Shown here piece by piece: positions 53,788-61,198 of a DNA stretch of 64,000 bases; the first letter of the stretch is position 1; each line of letters begins with the position of its first letter. The notes beneath the pieces are model-generated. The model had not been told where the DNA came from and did no database searches. It was given only the letters and a program-made list of their open reading frames with translations. Source of the stretch: Fimousia sp036311565 (GTDB lineage Bacteria; Bacillota; Clostridia; Lachnospirales; Lachnospiraceae); contig JAXJPR010000008.1 in assembly GCA_036311565.1 (NCBI GenBank), positions 4,471-68,470 on the forward strand, in the 5' to 3' direction. Made by a program: the position numbers and the translations under genes.

Positions 53788-55077
53788 CTAGGAACCTTTC
53801 TCTGTTTGAGAAGAGATGGAATCTTTTAATGTAATATGAACTTTGTCAATACGGCGTTTGTCAATGCTTAATACACGGAACAACACCTGGTCTGTTTCTG
53901 CGATTTCACCCTTTTCAGGTAGATGATCTAGTAATTCAATAATTTTGCCGCCGATGGAATCATAGTCTTCAGAATCAATTTCTAAATTTAATAAATCATT
54001 TAGGTCATCTAGTTTCATGGAAGCATCAGCAATGTATTCATGATCATTTAAGATTTTAAAATGTTCTGCCTCTTCCGCATCATATTCATCCCTGATTTCA
54101 CCAATGATCTCTTCAATTAAATCTTCTAAAGTAATTAAGCCAGCAGTAGCTCCATATTCATCCAATACAATTGCAAAACTGATGGAACCTTCTCTCATTT
54201 CAGCCATTAAAGTTGCAATTTTTTGTGTTTCGTATGTGAAAAATGGTTTTCTCAGTACATTTCGTAAATCAAATTCTTCATCAGGATGCTGAATGCGATA
54301 AAAATATAAATCTTTTAAATTAATGATACCAATGACCCTTTCTTTTGAATCATCGTAAACAGGAAGACGGGAAAATTGTTCTTCCATAAAAATCTGTATT
54401 AAATCATCGTAAGAAATATCAACTGGAGCAAATGTAACATCAATACGGGGAATCATCACTTCTTTTGCAAGTAAATCGCCAAAATCAAAAACGTTATTGA
54501 TTATTTCTTTTTCCTCTTCTTCAATAACCCCTTCTTCGTGACTGACATCTACAATGGTTCGCAGTTCTCGTTCAGTCATGACCTTACTAGAATGACTTGA
54601 ATCTATGCGGAAAAGAATTAATAGTCCAGAGGATAATTTGTTCACAATGGCAATAACAGGTGTCAATAACAAAGTTAAACAATAAATTGCCCGGGCATAT
54701 AATAATGAGATAGATTCACTTTTTAAAGTTGCAAAAGTTTTTGGGGTAATCTCTCCAAATAATAAAATTAATAACGTAAGAACACCGGTTGCAATCCCAG
54801 CACCGACACTTCCCCATAATTTAATTGCGGCAGAAGTAGCGATGGAAGAAGCAGAGAGGTTAACAATATTATTACCAATCAAAATTGTGCTTAACAATTT
54901 TCCAGGATTGTCAATAAGTTTTAATACAAGTTCTGCCCGGCTGTCACCATCTTCTGCTAATGACCGCATTTTATGACGGTTTACAGTTGTTAAGGCTGTT
55001 TCTGCTGATGAAAAGAAGGCAGATAAAACTAATAAAATTACTAAAAATACCAGTTGTATCGAGGTACTCGGGTCCAA
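53788..55077 (-). CDS. HlyC/CorC-family membrane protein with CBS pair (CNNM type)
   Basis: A 429-residue protein with four N-terminal helices of the DUF21/CNNM domain (about 1-180: SAFFSSAETALTTVNRHKM, GNNIVNLSASS, FGEITPKTFA), a CBS-domain pair (about 205-330) and a C-terminal CorC/HlyC domain (about 345-425). The family is linked to Mg2+ or Co2+ efflux. The start is TTG 55077, preceded by AGGAGATG 7 nt upstream, where no ATG is available. Its promoter on the minus strand is consensus-like. Confidence 0.9.
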   Translation of the reverse strand: MDPSTSIQLVFLVILLVLSAFFSSAETALTTVNRHKMRSLAEDGDSRAELVLKLIDNPGKLLSTILIGNNIVNLSASSIATSAAIKLWGSVGAGIATGVLTLLILLFGEITPKTFATLKSESISLLYARAIYCLTLLLTPVIAIVNKLSSGLLILFRIDSSHSSKVMTERELRTIVDVSHEEGVIEEEEKEIINNVFDFGDLLAKEVMIPRIDVTFAPVDISYDDLIQIFMEEQFSRLPVYDDSKERVIGIINLKDLYFYRIQHPDEEFDLRNVLRKPFFTYETQKIATLMAEMREGSISFAIVLDEYGATAGLITLEDLIEEIIGEIRDEYDAEEAEHFKILNDHEYIADASMKLDDLNDLLNLEIDSEDYDSIGGKIIELLDHLPEKGEIAETDQVLFRVLSIDKRRIDKVHITLKDSISSQTEKGS

Positions 55078-55120
55078 ATTATCATCTCCTAATCTAAATT
55101 TTGAACATTTTTATTGAATA

Positions 55121-55149
55121 ATTTTACTAAAGCCTATTTCTTCTGTCAA
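55121..55149 (-). promoter_or_regulatory. Promoter of the CNNM-type gene
   Basis: On the minus strand TTGACA (55149-55144) and TAAAAT (55126-55121) are separated by 17 bp, 44 bp before the start codon. Confidence 0.75.
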
Positions 55150-55221
55150 GTGCAGCAGTAAAAACGAAGATGAAGAATAGGTTAAAATTCTTAGTTTTTT
55201 GTTAAGAAATGGTGCAGGGGG

Positions 55222-55250
55222 TTGTTTTTATAATTTTGATTTTATAAAAT
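55222..55250 (+). promoter_or_regulatory. Promoter of the phospholipase-C-like gene
   Basis: TTGTTT (55222-55227), a 17-bp spacer and TAAAAT (55245-55250) lie 47 bp before the start codon. Confidence 0.5.
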
Positions 55251-55296
55251 AAAACTAGAAACAGATGACATCTTAGATTTTAGAGGACAACAAAAA

Positions 55297-55902
55297 ATGA
55301 GAAAAAAATCACATATTTCAATGGCGGATCAAATTATTGATTCTCTGCAGTTAGAACCATTAACCAACCATAGAATGGCTTTTCGTGTTGGAAATGTACT
55401 TCCAGACTGCAAGCCATCCTTTCTTACGACCAGACACTCTTATAATGAGACAATGGATGCCACAAAAGAGAAGATGATTCAGTTTCTTTCCGAATATAAT
55501 ACCATAGAGGGAATGAGTGCCCGTGTATGTATTCGTTTAGGGGAAATTATTCATTATATTGCAGACTATTTTACATTTCCTCATAATACCCATTATACCG
55601 GGAATATGAAGGATCACTGTGTGTACGAAAGTGATTTAAAGCATCAGCTTCGGGCATTTGCTGATTCTGAGGCGGCAAAGGATATTCGTGCCAGAATAAA
55701 AAGATTTGATTCTTTAGAAGAATTAATTTCTTTTATTCAAAAAATTCACAGATGGTATATGAGCAAACAAAGAAACATTTATGATGACTGTAGATTTGCA
55801 GTGTATGTATGTACCACTGTTGTTGCTACATTATTTCATATTATTCAAAAAAGATATGAAATTTGGCATACATGGGAATATACTTATGCGCCTGTTTCTT
55901 AG
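55297..55902 (+). CDS. Zinc-dependent phospholipase C-like protein
   Basis: A 201-residue helical protein with conserved histidine/aspartate patterns of the zinc phospholipase C fold: KSHISMADQIID at the start, RVGNVLPDCKPSF, a conserved TTRHSYNET and RLGEIIHYIADYFTFPHNTHY. It lacks an obvious signal peptide, so unlike secreted PLC toxins it is probably an intracellular member of unknown substrate. No good ribosome site is visible near ATG 55297 (only AGAGGACAACAAAAA). It is a single gene. Confidence 0.8.
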   Translation: MRKKSHISMADQIIDSLQLEPLTNHRMAFRVGNVLPDCKPSFLTTRHSYNETMDATKEKMIQFLSEYNTIEGMSARVCIRLGEIIHYIADYFTFPHNTHYTGNMKDHCVYESDLKHQLRAFADSEAAKDIRARIKRFDSLEELISFIQKIHRWYMSKQRNIYDDCRFAVYVCTTVVATLFHIIQKRYEIWHTWEYTYAPVS

Positions 55903-55929
55903 AAAGTAATTGAAAACAGATAAAAATTA

Positions 55930-55970
55930 GACCTTGTTAAGTAAAAATACTTGACAAGGTCTTTCTTTTA
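55930..55970 (+). terminator. Terminator overlapping the ylxM promoter
   Basis: GACCTTGTTAAGTA (55930-55943) pairs with TACTTGACAAGGTC (55948-55961), then a T-rich tail. Its 3' arm contains the TTGACA used as the -35 box of the next promoter. Confidence 0.88.
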
Positions 55971-55979
55971 TTATATACT
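55951..55979 (+). promoter_or_regulatory. ylxM-ffh-rpsP-khpA promoter
   Basis: TTGACA (55951-55956), a 17-bp spacer and TATACT (55974-55979). The -35 lies in the preceding terminator stem. Confidence 0.75.
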
Positions 55980-56020
55980 AGCTTTCGGTAAAGGGAAAAT
56001 GCTTTACAGAGGAGATGAAA

Positions 56021-56377
56021 ATGGAACGAATTGTAGAACAAGCATTATTATATGATTTTTACGGTGAGTTATTAACAGAACACCAGAAAAAAATTTATGG
56101 TGATTATGTTCAGAATGATTTGTCTCCAAGTGAGATTGCAATGGATCATGGAATAACCCGTCAGGCAGCTTATGACATGATTCGGCGTTGTAATAAGATT
56201 TTAGCTGGTTACGAAGAAAAGCTTCATTTACTTCAGAAATTTTTGAAAACAAAAGAAATGGTATCCCGGATTAATGTTTGTGCAAAAGATATTTTAGAGC
56301 AGGAACAGAGGGAAGAAGTAATTGATAAATTAGAAGAGATCGAGAACATCTCCAATGCAATATTGGAAGAGTACTAG
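56021..56377 (+). CDS. ylxM: YlxM family HTH protein (UPF0122)
   Basis: A 118-residue protein with a sigma-70-region-4-like helix-turn-helix (LSPSEIAMDHGITRQAAYDMI, about residues 36-56) and a helical C terminus. It is almost always encoded directly before ffh and is thought to modulate the signal recognition particle. ATG 56021 is chosen because GAGGAG lies 6 nt upstream; ATG 56015 touches that site. Confidence 0.92.
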   Translation: MERIVEQALLYDFYGELLTEHQKKIYGDYVQNDLSPSEIAMDHGITRQAAYDMIRRCNKILAGYEEKLHLLQKFLKTKEMVSRINVCAKDILEQEQREEVIDKLEEIENISNAILEEY

Positions 56378-56395
56378 ATTTGAGGAGAAAGTGAT

Positions 56396-57736
56396 ATGGC
56401 ATTTGAAAATTTATCTGACAGACTCCAAAATGTATTTAAAAATTTACGTGGGAAAGGCCGTTTAACAGAAGCTGATGTAAAAGAAGCAATGAAAGAAGTA
56501 AAGCGTGCTCTTTTGGAAGCGGATGTTAACTTTCGGGTCGTAAAACAGTTTGTAAAGACTGTTACCGATCGTGCTGTTGGACAGGATGTACTAAGTGGAT
56601 TAAATCCTGCACATATGGTTGTTAAAATCGTAAAAGAAGAGATGGAAGCTCTGATGGGCTCTGAGATGACAGAGATTAAGATGAAGCCAGGTGCTGACAT
56701 GACAATTATCATGATGGCAGGTCTTCAGGGGGCAGGTAAGACAACTACTTGTGCAAAACTTGCAGGACAGTTTAAACGGAAAGGAAAACGTCCATTATTA
56801 GTAGCGTGTGACGTATATCGTCCAGCTGCGATTAAGCAGTTACAGGTAAATGGTGAAAAGCAGGGAGTTCCTGTTTTTACCATAGAAGGAAATCAAGATC
56901 CAGTGAAAATAGCCCAGGAAGCTGTGGAATTTGCAAGAAATAATCGCAATAATTTAGTTATTTTTGATACGGCTGGTCGTCTTCATATTGATGAAAGTAT
57001 GATGACAGAACTAATGGAAATCAAAAATAAGGTAGATGTTGCCCAGACTATTTTAGTAGTAGATGCTATGACTGGTCAGGATGCAGTAAATGTTGCGAAA
57101 GATTTTGATGATAAAGTTGGTATTGATGGTGTTATTTTAACAAAAATGGATGGCGATACCAGAGGTGGTGCAGCACTTTCTATTAAAGCAGTTACCGGTA
57201 AACCAATTCTTTATATTGGTATGGGAGAGAAACTGGAAGATTTACAGCAATTTTATCCAGATCGTATGACCAGCAGAATTCTTGGAATGGGTGATGTGCT
57301 TACTCTGATTGAGAAAGCAGAAGCTGCGGTAGATGAAGAATCAGCGATAGAGATGACCAAAAAAATCCGCAAAGCGGAGTTTAATTTTAATGATTATCTT
57401 GAGCAAATGGAACAAGTAAAGAAAATGGGTGGAATTAGCGATATTTTATCTATGATTCCTGGAATGAGTAAACAGATGGGAAATATTGATGTAGATGATA
57501 AAGCAATGGATAAAATTGCATGCATCATTTATTCCATGACAAAGGAAGAAAGAGAAAATCCTAAAATTATTAATCCTTCCCGAAGACGAAGAATTGCAAA
57601 AGGTGCAGGAGTTCCAATTGCAGAAGTAAATAAATTGTGTAAGAATTTCGAACAATCCAGAAAAATGATGAAACAGATGTCTGGTATGTTTGGTGGAAAA
57701 AAAGGAAGAAGAGGAAGATTTAAATTTCCTTTCTAA
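56396..57736 (+). CDS. ffh: Signal recognition particle protein Ffh
   Basis: A 446-residue SRP54 GTPase that targets membrane and secreted proteins as they are made. It has the N-terminal helical bundle, G1 GLQGAGKTTTCAKLA, DTAGRLHID, TKMDGDTRGGA, and a methionine-rich M domain (about 325-440: KKMGGISDILSMIPGMSKQM, KMMKQMSGMFGGKKGRRG) that binds signal peptides and 4.5S RNA. GAGGAG precedes the start. It lies in ylxM-ffh-rpsP-khpA order. Confidence 0.97.
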   Translation: MAFENLSDRLQNVFKNLRGKGRLTEADVKEAMKEVKRALLEADVNFRVVKQFVKTVTDRAVGQDVLSGLNPAHMVVKIVKEEMEALMGSEMTEIKMKPGADMTIIMMAGLQGAGKTTTCAKLAGQFKRKGKRPLLVACDVYRPAAIKQLQVNGEKQGVPVFTIEGNQDPVKIAQEAVEFARNNRNNLVIFDTAGRLHIDESMMTELMEIKNKVDVAQTILVVDAMTGQDAVNVAKDFDDKVGIDGVILTKMDGDTRGGAALSIKAVTGKPILYIGMGEKLEDLQQFYPDRMTSRILGMGDVLTLIEKAEAAVDEESAIEMTKKIRKAEFNFNDYLEQMEQVKKMGGISDILSMIPGMSKQMGNIDVDDKAMDKIACIIYSMTKEERENPKIINPSRRRRIAKGAGVPIAEVNKLCKNFEQSRKMMKQMSGMFGGKKGRRGRFKFPF

Positions 57737-57814
57737 TATAGCATGGCGGCGAAAAATGGAAACGCCATGTATGATGAATGAAACTATTAACAAATTTTAA
57801 CGGAGGTGAAACTA

Positions 57815-58060
57815 ATGGCAGTAAAAATGAGATTAAAAAGAATGGGACAGAAAAAAGCTCCTTTCTATAGAGTAGTAGTAGCAGACGCAAGAGCTCCTAG
57901 AGATGGTAGATTTATCGAAGAAATCGGTACTTACGATCCAAATCAGAACCCAAGCGAAATTAAATTTGACGAAGAAGCTGCTAAAAAATGGTTAGCAACA
58001 GGTGCTCAGCCAACAGATACTGTAGCTAAGTTATTAAAAGCTGCTGGGATTGAAAAGTAA
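57815..58060 (+). CDS. rpsP: 30S ribosomal protein S16
   Basis: An 81-residue protein beginning MAVKMRLKRMGQKKAPFYRV, with VADARAPRDGRFIEEIGTYDP, the standard S16 sequence. It is required for 30S assembly. GGAGGTGA at 57802-57809 sets ATG 57815; an ATG at 57806 overlaps the ribosome site. Confidence 0.98.
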   Translation: MAVKMRLKRMGQKKAPFYRVVVADARAPRDGRFIEEIGTYDPNQNPSEIKFDEEAAKKWLATGAQPTDTVAKLLKAAGIEK

Positions 58061-58081
58061 TAACTAGAGGAGGTGTAAGTC

Positions 58082-58312
58082 TTGAAAGACTTAGTAGAAG
58101 TAATTGCAAAATCTCTAGTTGATCATCCTGAAGATGTAGTTGTAACTGAAAAAGAATCCAATGGTATGATTGTGGTGGAACTGCGTGTTGCATCCGATGA
58201 TATGGGAAAAGTAATTGGGAAACAGGGAAGAATTGCCAAAGCAATTCGAACTGTTGTAAAGGCTGCGTCTTCTACCGGCAAAAAGAAAGTAGTTGTGGAT
58301 ATCCTGCAATAA
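58082..58312 (+). CDS. khpA: KH-domain RNA-binding protein KhpA
   Basis: A 76-residue single KH-domain protein (YlqC type) with the GxxG loop in VIGKQGRIAKAIR. It partners with KhpB/Jag in RNA binding and envelope growth control in Gram-positives. The start is TTG 58082, with a strong AGAGGAGGTG about 7 nt upstream. The usual following genes rimM, trmD and rplS are absent here; a terminator ends the operon. Confidence 0.94.
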   Translation: MKDLVEVIAKSLVDHPEDVVVTEKESNGMIVVELRVASDDMGKVIGKQGRIAKAIRTVVKAASSTGKKKVVVDILQ

Positions 58313-58320
58313 CAAAGATA

Positions 58321-58358
58321 AAAGAGAACAAGCGCAGCTTGTTCTCTTTCTTTATTTT
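58321..58358 (+). terminator. Terminator of ylxM-ffh-rpsP-khpA
   Basis: AAAGAGAACAAGC (58321-58333) pairs perfectly over 13 bp with GCTTGTTCTCTTT (58337-58349), followed by a T-rich tail. Confidence 0.92.
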
Positions 58359-58468
58359 AACATCCTATATAAGAAAGTACTTTGTTACACTAAAGTGAAA
58401 TAATATTTTATTTGTATAAAAAATGTAGTATAATAAAAATATTAAGAATATAAGAAAAGAGGGAACAT

Positions 58469-59659
58469 ATGAATTTTGTATTTACATCACCACAATTTCC
58501 AACAAACTATTGGAAATTCTGTGCAGAATTAAAAAAGAATGGCGCAAATGTATTGGGAATCGGCGATCAAGATTATAATTCTTTGACCGATGAATTAAAA
58601 AGTTCACTGACAGAATATTATAAAGTCAGCAGTATGGAAAATTACGATGAAATGATGAGAGCGGTTGCATTTTTCACATTTAAATATGGAAAAATCGATT
58701 GGATTGAAAGTAACAATGAATATTGGCTAGAACAGGATGCAAAACTTCGTACAGATTTTAATGTTACGACAGGTCCACAGAGCAAAGATATGGATGCTAT
58801 CAAATATAAATCAAAAATGAAAGCAAACTATGCAAAAGCAGGAGTTCCAGCTGCGAAATATCATTTAGTATCTAATTATGAAGAAGGTAAAGCATTTGTA
58901 GAAGAAGTTGGTTATCCAGTTATTGTAAAACCAGATAATGGAGTTGGGGCAAGTAATACATATAAGTTAAAAAATGATGCAGAATTTGATGCATTTTACG
59001 CCAACCTTCCTTCCGTACAGTATATTATGGAAGAATTCGTAAATGGACAAGTTTGTTCTTATGATGCCCTTGTAAATAGTAAAGGTGAAATCTTATTCGA
59101 AACAGGAAACGTTACATTAGTTTCTATCGTTGATGCGGTAAATGATAAAGATGAAGTAAACTACTATATTATGGATCGTGTACCAGATGATCTGGCAGAT
59201 GCCGGAAGAAGAACAGTAAAAGCTTTTGGTGTGAAGAGCCGCTTAGTTCATTTTGAATTCTTCCGTCTGATGGAAGATAAAAAAGATCTTGGCAAAAAAG
59301 GAGATATTGTTGCACTGGAAGTTAATATGCGTCCTTGTGGTGGATTTACACCGGATATGATTAATTTTGCAAATAGCTTTGACATTTATAAATTATGGGC
59401 TGATATGATCTGTTATGATCAAATTTGGCTTTCTAAAGATCGTGAAATTTCTAATTGCCTGTTTGTAGGAAGAAGAAAAGGAAAAGATTATAAACACAGT
59501 CATGAAGATATTATGAATAAATATGGAAATGAAATCTTAATGCATGAAGTACTTCCAGAAGTGCTTGCTACAGGTATGGGGGATTTTATGTATGTAAGAA
59601 ATTGCAAGACAATGGATGAATTACATGCTTGCATTCAATATATGGTAGAAAAGAAATAG
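58469..59659 (+). CDS. ATP-grasp family ligase of unknown substrate
   Basis: A 396-residue ATP-grasp enzyme. An N-terminal Rossmann-like part (MNFVFTSPQFPTNYWKFCA) is followed by the ATP-binding core (YPVIVKPDNGVGASNTYKL, about 150-170; IMEEFVNGQVCSYDALV) and the metal-binding end VALEVNMRPCGGFTPDM (Glu/Asn, about 287-303). Such enzymes join a carboxylate to an amine or thiol through an acyl-phosphate. It is followed 9 bp later by an esterase, with which it forms a probable two-gene pathway. A TATAAT at 58429-58434 may be its -10; no good -35 is visible. Confidence 0.85.
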   Translation: MNFVFTSPQFPTNYWKFCAELKKNGANVLGIGDQDYNSLTDELKSSLTEYYKVSSMENYDEMMRAVAFFTFKYGKIDWIESNNEYWLEQDAKLRTDFNVTTGPQSKDMDAIKYKSKMKANYAKAGVPAAKYHLVSNYEEGKAFVEEVGYPVIVKPDNGVGASNTYKLKNDAEFDAFYANLPSVQYIMEEFVNGQVCSYDALVNSKGEILFETGNVTLVSIVDAVNDKDEVNYYIMDRVPDDLADAGRRTVKAFGVKSRLVHFEFFRLMEDKKDLGKKGDIVALEVNMRPCGGFTPDMINFANSFDIYKLWADMICYDQIWLSKDREISNCLFVGRRKGKDYKHSHEDIMNKYGNEILMHEVLPEVLATGMGDFMYVRNCKTMDELHACIQYMVEKK

Positions 59660-59668
59660 GAGAAACAT

Positions 59669-60409
59669 ATGTATACACAATATTATAAAATTTGGAGTAA
59701 TTGCCTTCAAAGAGATATGGAATTTAAAGTTTATGGACACGGAGGAAAACCGTGTCTGGTGCTTCCATCTCAGAATGGCAGATTTTATGATTTTGAAAAT
59801 TTTGGCATGATTGAGCCGTTCGCATCTAGAATTGAAGCAGGAGAATTACAATTATTCTGTATCGACAGTTTAGATGCAGAAACCTGGGATAGTAATCACT
59901 GGGACATGGGCTGGAGAATGCAGCAGCATGAGCAGTGGATTCACTATATTACAGATGAACTTTATGGAATTATGATGGGAATCAATGGTTCTGGTTATCG
60001 GGCTATGGCAACTGGATGCAGCATGGGAGCATTCCATGCAGTAAATGTATTTATGCGTCGTCCGGATTTATTTGATTATGTGATTGCATTAAGTGGTGTT
60101 TATGATACCAGATATTTGATTGGTGATTATATGGATTCGAATGTTTATAATAATTCACCATATCATTATATTCAGAATTTGCCGGAAAATCATTTTTATA
60201 TGGATTTGTATCGCAGATCCAAAGTAATTATTTGTGTTGGTCAAGGAAAATGGGAAGATGAATGTCTGGCAAGTACAAGAGAATTCGACCGTGTATTAGC
60301 GGAAAAAGGAATTCCTGTATGGTTTGATTACTGGGGATATGATTGTTATCATGACTGGCCATGGTGGAAAGAACAGATGTATTATTTCCTGGATAAAATT
60401 TTCGAATAA
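59669..60409 (+). CDS. Esterase-family alpha/beta hydrolase paired with the ATP-grasp gene
   Basis: A 246-residue cytosolic alpha/beta hydrolase of the esterase-D-like group. The nucleophile elbow is GCSMGA (Ser118) and the likely catalytic histidine is His228 in GYDCYHDWPWW; the region around KVIICVGQGKWEDECLA should carry the acid. No signal peptide is present. It may cleave or trans-acylate a product of the preceding ligase; the substrate is unknown. A ribosome site AGGAGAAA precedes ATG 59669. Confidence 0.85.
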   Translation: MYTQYYKIWSNCLQRDMEFKVYGHGGKPCLVLPSQNGRFYDFENFGMIEPFASRIEAGELQLFCIDSLDAETWDSNHWDMGWRMQQHEQWIHYITDELYGIMMGINGSGYRAMATGCSMGAFHAVNVFMRRPDLFDYVIALSGVYDTRYLIGDYMDSNVYNNSPYHYIQNLPENHFYMDLYRRSKVIICVGQGKWEDECLASTREFDRVLAEKGIPVWFDYWGYDCYHDWPWWKEQMYYFLDKIFE

Positions 60410-60423
60410 TCCGGAGGAAGATT

Positions 60424-61179
60424 ATGACAAAATTAGTTTCATGGAATGTAAATGGGCTTAGGGCCTGTGTGAAAAAAGGATTTTTAGATGTTGTAGATGA
60501 ACTGGATGCAGATGTTTTCTGCATCCAGGAAACAAAATTGCAGGAAGGACAGATTGACTTAGAATTACCCCAATATTATCAATATTGGAATTATGCTGAG
60601 AAAAAGGGTTATTCAGGAACTGCAGTTTTTACAAAAGAAAAACCAATTTCTGTTGTCAATGGAATAGGGATTGATGCGCATGATAAAGAGGGCAGGGTAA
60701 TTACTTTAGAATATGAGGAATATTACCTTGTTACTTGTTATACACCCAATTCACAAAGTGAATTAAAAAGACTTTCATATCGTATGGAATGGGAAGATGC
60801 ATTTCGTATGTATTTAAAAGAATTGGAAAAAACAAAACCAGTTATTTTATGTGGAGACTTAAATGTGGCACATAAAGAAATTGATTTAAAAAATCCAAAA
60901 ACAAATCGGAAAAATGCAGGATTTTCGGATGAGGAAAGAGAAAAATTTACCCAGCTTTTAGAAGCGGGATTTATAGATACGTTTCGCTATTTTTATCCGG
61001 ATACAGAAGGCGCATATAGTTGGTGGTCATATCGCTTTAAAGCAAGAGAAAAGAATGCAGGATGGCGAATTGACTATTTTTGTGTGTCAAAATCACTTTC
61101 TGATCAATTGGCAGAAGCGATGATTCACACAGACATTATGGGGTCTGATCATTGTCCGGTTTCTCTGATTTTAGAATAA
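60424..61179 (+). CDS. xth: Exodeoxyribonuclease III
   Basis: A 251-residue AP endonuclease/3' exonuclease for base-excision repair. Motifs of the EEP fold are KLVSWNVNGLRACVKKGF, FCIQETKLQEGQ, TCYTPNSQ, VILCGDLNVAHKEID, the WWSYRFKAREKNAGWRIDYF stretch and GSDHCPVSL. CCGGAGGAAG precedes ATG 60424. The organism therefore carries both AP-endonuclease types in this window (nfo at 31.1 kb). It lies 14 bp after the esterase and may share its transcript. Confidence 0.95.
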   Translation: MTKLVSWNVNGLRACVKKGFLDVVDELDADVFCIQETKLQEGQIDLELPQYYQYWNYAEKKGYSGTAVFTKEKPISVVNGIGIDAHDKEGRVITLEYEEYYLVTCYTPNSQSELKRLSYRMEWEDAFRMYLKELEKTKPVILCGDLNVAHKEIDLKNPKTNRKNAGFSDEEREKFTQLLEAGFIDTFRYFYPDTEGAYSWWSYRFKAREKNAGWRIDYFCVSKSLSDQLAEAMIHTDIMGSDHCPVSLILE

Positions 61180-61198
61180 TAGTATTCAGGAGAAGAAC

